Translations under genes and position numbers: made by a program
From: an uncultured Tenacibaculum sp.
GTDB lineage: Bacteria; Bacteroidota; Bacteroidia; Flavobacteriales; Flavobacteriaceae
DNA: 64,000 bases
Assembly: GCF_947499065.1 (NCBI RefSeq)
Contig: NZ_CANMMT010000004.1
Coordinates: 248,001-312,000 of the forward strand
Direction of reading: 5' to 3'
The notes under the pieces: generated by a model
Databases searched by the model: none
What the model was told of the DNA's origin: nothing
What the model saw: the letters and a program-made list of their open reading frames with translations, nothing else
Part shown: piece after piece, positions 1 to 8,337 of the stretch
Numbering within the stretch: position 1 is the stretch's first letter
Layout of the letters: each line of letters opens with the position of its first letter

Positions 1-1887
1 AGAGTAATTCCTATTATAGAAGATGAATATGTTGATGTTGAGTTTGGTACTGGATGTTTAAAAGTAACTCCAGCACATGACGAGAATGATAAGGTCCTAG
101 GAGATAAACATCAATTAGAAGTTGTAGATATTTTTAATGAAGATGCATCCTTAAACTCATTTGGTTTACATTATGAAGGGAAAGACCGTTTTGTAGTTCG
201 TAAAGAAATAGCAAAAGAGTTAGAAGAAAAAGGAATATTAGTAAAAACTGAGGTTCACACAAATAAAGTAGGAACTTCAGAAAGAACTAAAGCTGTTATT
301 GAACCAAGATTATCAGATCAATGGTTCTTAAAAATGGAAGAGTTGGTTAAACCAGCTATCGATGCAGTTTTAGGAGAAGATAGTGAGGTTAAGTTATATC
401 CAAAAAAGTTTGAGAATACATACCGCCACTGGATGGAAAATATTCGTGATTGGAATATTTCACGTCAATTATGGTGGGGACAACAAATTCCTGCATTTTA
501 CTACGGAGATGGAAAAGAAGATTTTGTAGTAGCTGAAAATATAGATGCTGCACTTAAATTGGCACAAGAAAAAACAGGTAATAACTCGTTGTCAGAAGCA
601 GATTTACGTCAAGATGAAGATGCATTAGATACTTGGTTCTCTTCTTGGTTATGGCCAATGTCTGTTTTTGATGGAATCCGTAATCCAGAGAATGAGGAAA
701 TTAAATATTATTATCCTACAAACGATTTAGTAACTGGGCCAGATATTTTATTTTTCTGGGTAGCACGTATGATTATTGCAGGATACGAATACAAGGATGA
801 GCGTCCATTTGAAAATGTATACTTAACAGGTTTAGTACGTGATAAGCAACGTAGAAAAATGTCTAAATCGTTAGGGAATTCACCAGATGCGTTAAAGTTA
901 ATTGACGATTACGGAGCTGATGGAGTTCGTGTAGGATTATTATTAAGTTCTGCAGCAGGAAATGACTTAATGTTTGATGAAGATTTATGTCAACAAGGAA
1001 AAGGATTCGCAAATAAAATTTGGAATGCTTTCCGTTTAGTAAAAGGTTGGGAAGTTGATGCTACAATAGAGCAACCAGAAGCTGCAAAAATTGGATTAGA
1101 ATGGTATAATGCGAAGTTTCAAACAGTACTAGCCGAAATAGAAGATCATTTTTCTAAATATCGTTTATCAGATGCCTTAATGGCAATTTATAAATTAATC
1201 ATGGACGATTTTTCTTCATGGTTATTAGAAACTGTAAAACCAGGATATCAACAACCAATTGATAAGAAAACATTTGATGCAGTAATTGCTATTTTTGAAG
1301 ATAACTTAAAGGTATTACATCCGTTTATGCCTTTCTTATCAGAAGAAGTTTGGCAGCACATTACAGAAAGAACACCAGAGGAAGCTTTAATTATTGCTAA
1401 ATACCCAGAGATTAAAAAGGTAGATACAGCAATTATCAATGAGTTTGAGTTTGCTACAGATGTTGTTTCAGGTATTAGAACAATTAGAAAAGATAAAAAT
1501 ATTTCGTTTAAAGAAGCAGTAGAGTTATTTGTAGTAAATAACGAGAATGTTGGTAATGATTTTGATGTAGTTATTCAAAAGTTAACAAATGCTTCAGTAA
1601 TTAACTATGTGTCAGAAAAGGTAGAAGGAGCTTCGTTTAGAGTAAAGTCTAATGAATATTTTGTTCCTATTTCTGTTGAAAATATTGATGTAGAAGCTGA
1701 AACAAAGAAATTAAATGCAGAATTAAAAAGAGCAGAAGGTTTCTTATTTGGAATTCAAAAGAAGTTATCAAATGAACGTTTTGTAAGCAATGCACCAGAA
1801 CAAGTAATTGCATTAGAACGTAAAAAAGAATCGGATACATTAGCTAAGATTGAAACGATTAAATCGAGTTTAGCATCTTTAGCTTAA
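1..1887 (+). CDS. valS: Valine--tRNA ligase, 3' part (5' end outside window)
   Basis: This class I aminoacyl-tRNA synthetase charges tRNA-Val in the cytoplasm. The reading frame is open from base 1, so the gene starts before the window; the first internal ATG at 334 is not the start. Encoded from base 1 is an editing-domain segment with FGTGCLKVTPAHD. It is followed by the WWGQQIPAF region and the KMSKS ATP-binding loop (RRKMSKSLGNSPDAL, around base 855), then an anticodon-binding domain and the C-terminal coiled-coil arm typical of ValRS. The stop at 1885-1887 is followed by a strong terminator. Nothing looks disrupted, and the identification is very secure. Confidence 0.97.
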   Translation, partial: RVIPIIEDEYVDVEFGTGCLKVTPAHDENDKVLGDKHQLEVVDIFNEDASLNSFGLHYEGKDRFVVRKEIAKELEEKGILVKTEVHTNKVGTSERTKAVIEPRLSDQWFLKMEELVKPAIDAVLGEDSEVKLYPKKFENTYRHWMENIRDWNISRQLWWGQQIPAFYYGDGKEDFVVAENIDAALKLAQEKTGNNSLSEADLRQDEDALDTWFSSWLWPMSVFDGIRNPENEEIKYYYPTNDLVTGPDILFFWVARMIIAGYEYKDERPFENVYLTGLVRDKQRRKMSKSLGNSPDALKLIDDYGADGVRVGLLLSSAAGNDLMFDEDLCQQGKGFANKIWNAFRLVKGWEVDATIEQPEAAKIGLEWYNAKFQTVLAEIEDHFSKYRLSDALMAIYKLIMDDFSSWLLETVKPGYQQPIDKKTFDAVIAIFEDNLKVLHPFMPFLSEEVWQHITERTPEEALIIAKYPEIKKVDTAIINEFEFATDVVSGIRTIRKDKNISFKEAVELFVVNNENVGNDFDVVIQKLTNASVINYVSEKVEGASFRVKSNEYFVPISVENIDVEAETKKLNAELKRAEGFLFGIQKKLSNERFVSNAPEQVIALERKKESDTLAKIETIKSSLASLA

Positions 1888-1908
1888 ATAAATGTTAGTA
1901 TATAATTT

Positions 1909-1935
1909 AAAGCTCCCTTTTGGGAGCTTTTTTTA
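1909..1935 (+). terminator. Rho-independent terminator of valS
   Basis: A 9-bp perfect stem (AAAGCTCCC at 1909-1917 with GGGAGCTTT at 1922-1930) has a TTTT loop and a T tract. It lies 21 bases after the valS stop. Confidence 0.9.
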
Positions 1936-1947
1936 TATTGAAAAGTG

Positions 1948-1955
1948 TACTTTTG
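1948..1955 (+). promoter_or_regulatory. Bacteroidota -7 promoter element TACTTTTG
   Basis: TACTTTTG matches the TAnnTTTG -7 consensus of Bacteroidota primary sigma promoters and lies about 90 bases upstream of the gene at 2048. The equivalent position before the paralogue carries TACATTTG, which supports it. I see no convincing -33 TTTG at the ideal spacing. Confidence 0.6.
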
Positions 1956-1958
1956 AAA

Positions 1959-2017
1959 TGAAAAAGAAATAAAATTGCTGAGCCTAACTATGTGGTTTCT
2001 TCACGTATTTATTTCTT
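1959..2017 (+). promoter_or_regulatory. Conserved 5' leader hairpin, copy 1
   Basis: A 21-base block at 1959-1979 is identical to 3561-3581 before the paralogous gene. Within it AAGAAATAAA (1964-1973) is complementary to TTTATTTCTT (2008-2017), with an unrelated 34-base loop. The stem is kept and the loop differs between copies, so an RNA structure in the 5' untranslated region is likely. Its function is unknown. Confidence 0.55.
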
Positions 2018-2047
2018 CTTGATTTATTAAACGTTAAAAAAATAATT

Positions 2048-3487
2048 ATGAAAAAAACAATTTTATTAATCATGTTAGTTGTAGTGAGTTTTAGTGTTAA
2101 ATCTCAGGACTTAATAAGCGGAGGTGCAAATTCGTGGATTTTCCATACTCCAGATGATAGAACCTCTTTATTAGTTGCACCTAAAACAAATAGTGCATGG
2201 GATTGGGCTAAGGCGACACAGTTTTATAGTAACGGAAATGTTTCATTTACAGGTAAAGTGGGGATTGGAACAACGTCTCCTAATGCTAAATTACATGTAG
2301 AAGGTGTTATTCAAGCAGGGGATAAAGATTCAACTAAGGGAGGAATATTTTTAGCACAAAAATATGGAGGAAACGATTATATAGGGACATTAAGTTCAAA
2401 CTATAGTTCTGGAGCGTTAATATTAGGATATGGAGCAGCCGGAATGAAAGATGAAGGGGTAGCAGGGCAGTTAGTATCTACTTTTGATAATTTTTCCGCA
2501 AAGAGAAGTGCATTAAGATTAAGTAAAGGAACCTTAGAGTTTTTATCAACACCAAATGCAGTACAAACCACAGTCGGAAATGAGCTAAGTGTAAAATCAA
2601 GATTTTATATAGATGAGAATGGTAATGCAGGTATAGGAACATCAAATCCTGGTGCTAAGTTGCAAATTAATGATGCAGGAACTTATGATGTGACAACATT
2701 ACAATTAAATAATAGAATAAAGTTTAGAGGAGATGGGGTAGTTAGTTGGGGACCAGCAGCAGATTTTGGAGTGTTAAGTTGGGTTGGAGACAAAGCAATA
2801 GTGGGAGCTAAGTCAACAAAAAATCTTAGTTTACAAGCAGGTGGTGAAGAGAAGGTTATAGTTAAAACTGACGGTAACGTAGGTATAGGAACATCAACAC
2901 CAGGAGCAAAACAAGAAATTTATGTAGAAAGTGGTGGTCCTGGAGTTAATGCGTTAAGATTGAATACAGGGTTTACAGGAGGAAATCATGTTGATATTAA
3001 CCCGTATATTTCAGGGTTTAGTAATGATGGATTGGAAATTTCTTTAGCTGGAACACGAAGATTTGTTATTAATTCTGATGGTAAAGTAGGTATAGGAACT
3101 ACAACTACAGGGAGTCATAGATTAGCGGTAGAAGGATCAATAGGAGCAAGAGAAATTAAAGTAGAAGCAACAGGTTGGTCAGATTTTGTATTTGAAAAAG
3201 AGTATAGTTTACCAACTCTAGATGAAGTAGAAACTCATATTAAAGAAAAAGGGCATCTAAAAGATATTCCTTCAGAAAAGGAAGTGCTTAAAAATGGTAT
3301 CTATTTAGGAGAAATGGATGCAAAGTTATTGCAGAAAATAGAAGAGTTAACCTTGTATACTATTCAACAAGAAAAGAAAATTAAAGAGCAAGAGGAAAAA
3401 ATTAAAAAACAAGAAGAGGAATTAAAATCATTAAAAGATTTATCTGATAGGTTGTCTAAGTTAGAAAAGCTATTGAAAAGTAAATAA
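2048..3487 (+). CDS. Secreted tail-fibre-like repeat protein with S74-like C-terminal region
   Basis: The 479-residue product has a signal peptide (about 1-19, ending VKSQ). The body repeats the short motif GxxGIGTxxPxAKLxV near residues 74, 193, 277 and 348, as in phage tail-fibre-like surface proteins of Bacteroidota. The last 110 residues hold a WSDFVFEKEYSLPTLDEV segment and a Lys/Glu-rich coiled coil, a C-terminal arrangement resembling S74 chaperone tails; I do not see proof of autoproteolysis. It is likely exported to the cell surface. A paralogue follows at 3647. Bases 3173-3393 are about 97% identical to 4199-4419, although the N-terminal parts are unrelated in detail. The exact role is unknown. 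Confidence 0.75.
   Translation: MKKTILLIMLVVVSFSVKSQDLISGGANSWIFHTPDDRTSLLVAPKTNSAWDWAKATQFYSNGNVSFTGKVGIGTTSPNAKLHVEGVIQAGDKDSTKGGIFLAQKYGGNDYIGTLSSNYSSGALILGYGAAGMKDEGVAGQLVSTFDNFSAKRSALRLSKGTLEFLSTPNAVQTTVGNELSVKSRFYIDENGNAGIGTSNPGAKLQINDAGTYDVTTLQLNNRIKFRGDGVVSWGPAADFGVLSWVGDKAIVGAKSTKNLSLQAGGEEKVIVKTDGNVGIGTSTPGAKQEIYVESGGPGVNALRLNTGFTGGNHVDINPYISGFSNDGLEISLAGTRRFVINSDGKVGIGTTTTGSHRLAVEGSIGAREIKVEATGWSDFVFEKEYSLPTLDEVETHIKEKGHLKDIPSEKEVLKNGIYLGEMDAKLLQKIEELTLYTIQQEKKIKEQEEKIKKQEEELKSLKDLSDRLSKLEKLLKSK
3173..3393 (+). repeat. 221-bp coding repeat, copy 1
   Basis: This stretch aligns without gaps to 4199-4419. I count six differences in 221 bases, all transitions. It encodes the shared C-terminal cassette of the two tail-fibre-like proteins. 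Confidence 0.9.
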
Positions 3488-3549
3488 ATAATAATCGGTT
3501 TGTAACAAAGAGAGTTCAAAATAAGAACTCTTTTTTTGTTTTTATAATG

Positions 3550-3557
3550 TACATTTG
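3550..3557 (+). promoter_or_regulatory. Bacteroidota -7 promoter element TACATTTG
   Basis: TACATTTG fits TAnnTTTG and sits the same distance before the conserved leader block as in the upstream paralogue. A TTTG lies 12-15 bases upstream, closer than the usual 19. Confidence 0.55.
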
Positions 3558-3560
3558 CAT

Positions 3561-3620
3561 TGAAAAAGAAATAAAATTGCTATGAATGACTACAGAATTG
3601 CTTTGCACTTTTTATTTCTT
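3561..3620 (+). promoter_or_regulatory. Conserved 5' leader hairpin, copy 2
   Basis: AAGAAATAAAA (3566-3576) pairs perfectly with TTTTATTTCTT (3610-3620). The first 21 bases (3561-3581) match copy 1 exactly, and the loop is different. Confidence 0.55.
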
Positions 3621-3646
3621 CAATAATTAAAAATAAATTTATAATA

Positions 3647-4495
3647 ATGAAGAAAACAATACTAGGAGTTATGTTATTAATGTTATATGCTAATATTAAA
3701 GCACAAAACAATTTGGTAAATACTCGATTTAAGGTTAAAGAGAATACAAGTTCAATTGAATTTGGCCAATGGGATGGCTCTAGAAATAGAATAGAATCGG
3801 TAGGGAGAAAACTATTTTTAACCTCTTATACAGGAGGAATTTCTTTTGGAAATAACGGAGCTGAGCAAATAGTGATGAATAATTTAGGGTATTTGGGTAT
3901 AGGAACTTCAAATCCTGAATATATAATGGATATTGTTAGTGGTGTTGATGATTATAAACAGTTAAGAGTAAAATCACCAGGTTCTCCTTTAATTAAATTA
4001 TCAGGTTCGTATAATTCAGGGAATGGAGCAGAGTTTTGGCAAAATGGAAAAGGAGACGTGATATTAAATATAAATAGTGTTACAAATGGTTTTTATATTC
4101 AGTCTGATGGGAAAATAGGAATGGGAACTATTTCACCAGATTCTAAATTAGCTGTAAATGGAAACATACATACGAAAGAAGTTAAGGTAGATTTAATAGG
4201 TTGGTCAGATTTTGTATTTGAAAAAGAGTATAGTTTGCCAACTCTAGATGAAGTAGAAACTTATATTAAAGAAAAAGGGCATCTAAAAGATATTCCTTCA
4301 GAAAAGGAAGTGCTTAAAAATGGTATCTATTTAGGAGAAATGGATGCAAAGTTATTACAAAAAATAGAGGAGTTAACCTTGTATGCTATTCAACAAGAAA
4401 AGAAAATTAAAGAGCAAGAAAAAGAATTGAAAAAATTAAAAGGATTGTCTGACCGATTAGAAAAGTTAGAAAAATTATTAGAACCAAAAAACTAA
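3647..4495 (+). CDS. Secreted tail-fibre-like protein, short paralogue
   Basis: The 282-residue product has a signal peptide (about 1-19, ending IKAQ) and two GxGIGTSxPEY/GMGTISPDSKL-type repeats near residues 84 and 161. Its C-terminal cassette (WSDFVFEKEY... then a Lys/Glu coiled coil) is almost identical to that of the preceding gene. It is about 200 residues shorter because it has fewer repeats and a different N-terminal body. It has its own promoter and leader hairpin and a strong terminator downstream. It is probably a cell-surface protein of the same class, with unknown ligand. The arrangement suggests duplication with later exchange of the 3' end. Confidence 0.72.
   Translation: MKKTILGVMLLMLYANIKAQNNLVNTRFKVKENTSSIEFGQWDGSRNRIESVGRKLFLTSYTGGISFGNNGAEQIVMNNLGYLGIGTSNPEYIMDIVSGVDDYKQLRVKSPGSPLIKLSGSYNSGNGAEFWQNGKGDVILNINSVTNGFYIQSDGKIGMGTISPDSKLAVNGNIHTKEVKVDLIGWSDFVFEKEYSLPTLDEVETYIKEKGHLKDIPSEKEVLKNGIYLGEMDAKLLQKIEELTLYAIQQEKKIKEQEKELKKLKGLSDRLEKLEKLLEPKN
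4199..4419 (+). repeat. 221-bp coding repeat, copy 2
   Basis: This is the second copy of the 3' cassette, about 97% identical to 3173-3393 by direct reading. Confidence 0.9.
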
Positions 4496-4513
4496 CATTT
4501 TTCTACATTATAT

Positions 4514-4548
4514 AAAAACCACATAGAAATAATTTCTATGTGGTTTTT
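4514..4548. terminator. Bidirectional terminator
   Basis: A 17-bp near-perfect inverted repeat (AAAAACCACATAGAAAT at 4514-4530 with its complement at 4532-4548) has A and T tracts on its flanks. It lies between the converging genes ending at 4495 (+) and 4572 (-) and can serve both. Confidence 0.9.
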
Positions 4549-4571
4549 TAAATTATAATAGAGTCAATGTA

Positions 4572-5297
4572 TTAGTTTCTGTCGATAACATCACCAGAAC
4601 CAATAGAATTGCTGTCAATTTTAGGATTTCCTTTATAGTAAACACTACCAGAACCTACAACGCTAGCTTTAATTTTAGTGCTTACACTAGTTTGTACACT
4701 TCCAGAACCAGCAATACTAGCTTTTAAAGTATTTGCATCTAAACCGTAAGCTTTTACACTACCAGAACCAGCAATAGAACATTTAAAGTTATCTGTTTTA
4801 CCTTTTAATTTAATGTTTCCAGAACCTCCAATAGAAGCTTTTACAGTATTCGCATCAACATCAGCAGAGATGTTTCCAGAACCACCAATATTAAAAGAAG
4901 CATCGTCAGCCTTCATTCTTTTTTGCACTCGTACATTACCAGAACCTCCTAATGAAACAGCTCTAATTCTTTCAAAAGGAACAGTTACTACTAGTTTTCT
5001 TGTAGTTCTAATATTTGTGTTTTCCTTAAATTTAATTTTTAATTTACCACCTTTTACCTCAGTTTCTATATGGGGAATTATGTTAGATTCTCCCTCAATC
5101 GTTATTTTTCCTTCAGTTCCAGCTACTAAGTTAACATCAAAAGAACCACCAACGCTTACTCTATCAAAAGAGCTAATAGATCTTGTTTTAGTAACTACGT
5201 TTCCGTTACCCTTTATTTTTTTAGAATTCCACCAACTTTGTGCATTAATGTTAAGTGAAAGTAAAATTATAAGAGCTGTAATAAGTTGTTTTTTCAT
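4572..5297 (-). CDS. Exported head GIN domain protein (DUF2807-type)
   Basis: The 241-residue product starts with a signal peptide (MKKQLITALIILLSLNINAQ) and then has the KIKGNGNVV...RSISSFDRVSVGGSFDVNL opening of the head GIN (DUF2807) family. From about residue 110 on, a GGSGN/AGSGS motif recurs every 18-22 residues (GSGNVRV, GSGNISA, GSGNIKL, GSGSVKA, GSGSVQT, GSGSVYY). This repetition predicts a right-handed beta-helix of the putative adhesin type. It probably acts in the periplasm or at the outer surface; no enzymatic residues are evident. It is divergent from the YhhN-like gene with a 43-base gap. It resembles the DUF4097-like protein encoded at 5990-7063 in style. Confidence 0.82.
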   Translation of the reverse strand: MKKQLITALIILLSLNINAQSWWNSKKIKGNGNVVTKTRSISSFDRVSVGGSFDVNLVAGTEGKITIEGESNIIPHIETEVKGGKLKIKFKENTNIRTTRKLVVTVPFERIRAVSLGGSGNVRVQKRMKADDASFNIGGSGNISADVDANTVKASIGGSGNIKLKGKTDNFKCSIAGSGSVKAYGLDANTLKASIAGSGSVQTSVSTKIKASVVGSGSVYYKGNPKIDSNSIGSGDVIDRN

Positions 5298-5340
5298 TTT
5301 ATTTATTTTAAAGTTAAAATTGGTTATATTTAAGTTTTAT

Positions 5341-6000
5341 ATGCCTCAAAAAATCAATTTATATAGTGTTGCTTATTTTTTAGCATGTTTTGCCTCTTTG
5401 TTTTTTATTGACACAGGCAATTCAATTACTGAGATGATTATCAAAATTTTCTCATTAATGTTCTTGTCATTTTTATATTTAAGTTCTTCAAAAAAAATTA
5501 ATTATTTCTATTTATTAGTTTTAATGAACTCCATAGCATCCGATACATTTTTAATTTTCGATGATGCTTTTATGATGCTTGGTATTTATTTACTACTAGC
5601 CAATCGATTTTTGTATATTATTTTATCTAGAAGAGCATTATTTAAAACAAACCCCAAAATGTTATTAATCTATGTAATTCCTAGTTTGCTATTATTTACA
5701 ACTATTTTTGTGTTGTTAAAACCATATCTTCAAGAAATTTCTATTTCATTCATATTACTAGGTGTCACTTCTGCAATAATAATAGGCTTATCTTTTTTCA
5801 ATTATTTAAATGAAATGAATAAAAGAAGTAAGTTCTTTTTATTTGGTATTTTACTTATTGTAACCGCAGATGTTTTAATAGCTTTTAATAAATTTCTAGA
5901 TTATAATATAATTTATGTAATTGTTTATACAACTATGTATTATGTAGCGCGTTACTTAATTTGTGTATCTATGATTGAACGAAAGAAAATTAGTCGTTAA
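5341..6000 (+). CDS. YhhN-like multi-pass membrane protein (lysoplasmalogenase-like)
   Basis: I start this gene at the ATG at 5341, giving 219 residues. The longer open frame back to 4813 is only the antisense shadow of the GIN gene. The product is almost entirely hydrophobic, with about seven to eight predicted membrane segments and short loops, ending in SMIERKKISR. Length and layout fit the YhhN family, whose characterised members are lysoplasmalogenases or alkenyl-ether hydrolases. The family call is by overall pattern, not by a catalytic motif I can point to, so the activity is uncertain. Its 3' end overlaps the converging gene at 5990 by 11 bases. Confidence 0.6.
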   Translation: MPQKINLYSVAYFLACFASLFFIDTGNSITEMIIKIFSLMFLSFLYLSSSKKINYFYLLVLMNSIASDTFLIFDDAFMMLGIYLLLANRFLYIILSRRALFKTNPKMLLIYVIPSLLLFTTIFVLLKPYLQEISISFILLGVTSAIIIGLSFFNYLNEMNKRSKFFLFGILLIVTADVLIAFNKFLDYNIIYVIVYTTMYYVARYLICVSMIERKKISR

Positions 6001-7063
6001 GTTTTAAAGAGACACCTCCGTACCTAGATTTTACATTGATGACTGAATTTGAATTACCATTACCAAAAGTACCTTCGTAATATTTTTTAGTCGTTTTTTT
6101 AATGTTTTTAAACATGTCTACTTTGCTTTTAGGATAGTTAAATCCGGCGTAACCTAAATCAATATTAAATTTAAAGTTATTGTCACTGCTAGTCCCTAAT
6201 TTGATACCGGCATAGCTTCCATGAATTGTAACACTTTCAAACCCTTTCATTATGTTTTGAACTCTAATACTTCCGTAGTCGGTATTAATTTGTAAGCGCT
6301 TTTTTAAGTCTCCAATTTTTACAGCAGCATAATCAGTACCACCATTAATGTTGGTAACGCTTCTAGCAGAGATACTTCCGTAATCACTATTGAATTTAAG
6401 GTTTTCAGCTTCACCAATTTTTATAGATGAATAATCAGAGCTAACCTTTAAGATTTCAGTTTTTTCAACTCGTAATTTTGAATAATCGGCACTTATAATA
6501 CCAGATTTTATATAATTGATTTCTGAATTTCCACAGTAGTCTAAACTAATAGAGTTGGTGTTGTTTAAAAGTCTATCAACCTCTATATTACCATAATCGC
6601 AGTTTAAATTAGCTTTACCTTCTAAACTTGATAATTCAATATTTCCGTATTTGTTGTTTAAATCAGCATTGTTGCTTATTGGCATTTTTACAAAGTAATT
6701 TATCTTGTAGTTGGTGTTATTTTTACCCCACCAAGACCATTTAGATTTGGTGTTTTCAACCTTAGTACGAGCTTCGACTAAGTTTTCTGAAGATTCAAAA
6801 AGAACATCAATAGCCTCTAGTTTTTGTTCTACATTACTTAAATCATCACCTTTAACAGTTATTTTTACTTTAATTTCAATACGATTTTCATTCCATGTAG
6901 TAACATTTAAATTACCATATTTGTTACTAATGTATAAAGTGGCATTTTTATTTACCGTAAAGTTTTTATTAATGGTTTTGCTTTTTTCGTGTTTCCTATC
7001 ATTATTTGCTGTTAAAACAGTTGGAATAAGAAAAAATAAGAAAAGTAATTTATATAATTTCAT
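5990..7063 (-). CDS. Exported DUF4097-like putative adhesin
   Basis: The 357-residue product has a signal peptide (MKLYKLLFLFFLIPTVLTAN). It then has NKYGNL/NKYGNI and many DYGNI, DYSSI, DYGSI and DYAAV steps spaced about 20 residues apart from residue 150 to 280. This pattern predicts a beta-helix or beta-roll of the DUF4097/GIN type. The start overlaps the anti-sigma-like gene by 14 bases, so it is the third gene of an operon headed by an ECF sigma factor. In related bacteria such sigma/anti-sigma/adhesin-like operons are common; a role in envelope sensing or maintenance is inferred only. Confidence 0.72.
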   Translation of the reverse strand: MKLYKLLFLFFLIPTVLTANNDRKHEKSKTINKNFTVNKNATLYISNKYGNLNVTTWNENRIEIKVKITVKGDDLSNVEQKLEAIDVLFESSENLVEARTKVENTKSKWSWWGKNNTNYKINYFVKMPISNNADLNNKYGNIELSSLEGKANLNCDYGNIEVDRLLNNTNSISLDYCGNSEINYIKSGIISADYSKLRVEKTEILKVSSDYSSIKIGEAENLKFNSDYGSISARSVTNINGGTDYAAVKIGDLKKRLQINTDYGSIRVQNIMKGFESVTIHGSYAGIKLGTSSDNNFKFNIDLGYAGFNYPKSKVDMFKNIKKTTKKYYEGTFGNGNSNSVINVKSRYGGVSLKLND

Positions 7064-7580
7064 CGTCTTTAAGTTCTAATTTTGCTGGGTTATTTTGTAA
7101 TTCTAATTGTAATAAAAGTCTCTCTAAAATTTCCAATCTTTGTTGGTAATTGTTAATCAATTTTTGAATAATTTGTCTTTTATTGTCGTTGTTAGAGAGT
7201 TCTTTGATTAAATTTTGATATCTATCTTCTAAATCTTCGATTTCATCTAAAGAATTTTCAATAATAGATTCTGTTTCAATGCTTCTATATTGTTCAATTT
7301 CTTTTAATTCCTGATTAATTGTTGATACAAAAAAGCTTTGAGCTTCGGCCATTTTAGGGGAAACATCAGCTAAATCATAAACACTTTTTTGTTGGTAGCT
7401 ACCAAGGTAAAAACCTAAAACCAATATTACAGATGCTGCTATACTCATCCAAAAAAGCGTTGGTTTGTTATTTTTTTTAGATTGCTGAAGTTTTCTTTGA
7501 AAACGATCCGAATGCCCCGAATGAGGTTCGAAAATATCGAAATCATTTTCATCAAAAAATTGATGTAATTTATCCTCCAT
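7050..7580 (-). CDS. Anti-sigma-factor-like membrane protein
   Basis: I choose the ATG at 7580 (176 residues), because it overlaps the sigma gene's stop in the sequence ATGGAGGATAA, a typical coupled start; an upstream in-frame start at 7607 would only add nine residues. The N-terminal part (about 1-35, MEDKLHQFFDENDFDIFEPHSGH...) should be cytoplasmic. It is followed by one membrane segment (about 36-55, FWMSIAASVILVLGFYLG) and a long coiled-coil periplasmic part rich in Glu, Leu and Gln. Position and topology identify it as the probable partner of the ECF sigma factor encoded just upstream. No classical zinc-binding anti-sigma motif is present. Confidence 0.72.
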   Translation of the reverse strand: MEDKLHQFFDENDFDIFEPHSGHSDRFQRKLQQSKKNNKPTLFWMSIAASVILVLGFYLGSYQQKSVYDLADVSPKMAEAQSFFVSTINQELKEIEQYRSIETESIIENSLDEIEDLEDRYQNLIKELSNNDNKRQIIQKLINNYQQRLEILERLLLQLELQNNPAKLELKDDEII

Positions 7581-8145
7581 ACACTTGTGTTTTATTAGTA
7601 TTGGCAAGTAAAACTTGCTTTAATTTCTTTTTAGCTCTCGATATTGTTGTACGCACATTTTCATTAGTGTACTTCATTATTTGAGAAATTTCTTCATAAT
7701 CATATCCTTCAATCAAATTTAAAGTAAGGATAATTCGATAATTACTTTTTAAACTTTGTAAACTATCTAGTACTTGTTTAACATTTAAAGAATTGTAATC
7801 TATAGCCGTATCTTCTACTTCATAATTAGAAACTACTTCCATTTTTACTTCATCGTAACGAATATTCTTTTTTAATTGAGTTAAACTTTTATTAATTACA
7901 ATCTTTTTTAGCCAAGCACCAAAAGTAACTTCACCTTTAAAAGTATGTAACTTTGAAAAAGCAGTTAAAAAAGCTTCTTGAATTAAATCTTCAGCTTCAA
8001 ACTCATCTTTCAAAATACGATAAGCAGTATTATACATTGCTTTATAATATGCATCGTACACCTGCATTTGAGCAGTGCTATCGTTTTTCTTACAGCGTTC
8101 GATTAGTTGGTTGATATGTGTTTTTTTAGACTCCAAAGAAATCAT
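7570..8145 (-). CDS. ECF-type RNA polymerase sigma factor
   Basis: The 191-residue product has both sigma domains. Region 2 includes YYKAMYNTAYRILKDEFEAEDLIQEAFLTAF (about residues 28-60), with the DLIQEAF signature. Region 4 has a helix-turn-helix around YDYEEISQIMKYTNENVRTTISRAKKKL (about 145-175). It directs RNA polymerase to alternative promoters, probably in response to envelope signals, because a membrane anti-sigma-like protein and an adhesin-like protein follow in the same operon. The gene is preceded by TGTCAC-N16-TGTCTC, which resembles the element before the other ECF gene, so autoregulation is likely. The family call is secure; the signal is unknown. Confidence 0.93.
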   Translation of the reverse strand: MISLESKKTHINQLIERCKKNDSTAQMQVYDAYYKAMYNTAYRILKDEFEAEDLIQEAFLTAFSKLHTFKGEVTFGAWLKKIVINKSLTQLKKNIRYDEVKMEVVSNYEVEDTAIDYNSLNVKQVLDSLQSLKSNYRIILTLNLIEGYDYEEISQIMKYTNENVRTTISRAKKKLKQVLLANTNKTQVYGG

Positions 8146-8154
8146 TCTATACTA

Positions 8155-8182
8155 GAGACAATTTACTTTTTAAATTGTGACA
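8155..8182 (-). promoter_or_regulatory. Putative ECF-dependent promoter TGTCAC-N16-TGTCTC
   Basis: Reading the minus strand, TGTCAC (8182-8177), 16 bases, then TGTCTC (8160-8155) lies 9 bases before the sigma gene ATG. Matching elements with the same 16-base spacer occur before the second ECF gene and before the M48 protease gene. Confidence 0.65.
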
Positions 8183-8324
8183 GTTTATTTTAAATAAAAG
8201 TAACTTTTTTTTGTAAAACATTTGATTTTATTGGTTAATTTGTTGTTTTTTAATGGTTTATGTGGTGTTTGGTTTTTAGCTTAATTGATAAGGAAGTTCA
8301 ACAGAAAAAATGAATCAAAATACG

Positions 8325-8332
8325 TATATTTG
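8325..8332 (+). promoter_or_regulatory. -7 element TATATTTG directly before HMG-CoA lyase start
   Basis: TATATTTG ends only five bases before the ATG at 8338. If used, the transcript would be leaderless or nearly so. No good -33 element is seen. Confidence 0.5.
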
Positions 8333-8337
8333 GCACA

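Noticed and set aside
4514..4548. Long inverted repeat as an insertion-sequence end
   Set aside because: It sits between converging genes with A/T tracts, as expected of a bidirectional terminator. No transposase or target duplication is present.
4813..5340. Long + strand open frame continuous with the YhhN-like gene, overlapping the GIN-domain gene antisense
   Set aside because: It exists because the GSG repeats read on the opposite strand lack stop codons. The product here is not membrane-like, and the ATG at 5341 gives a normal-length family member.
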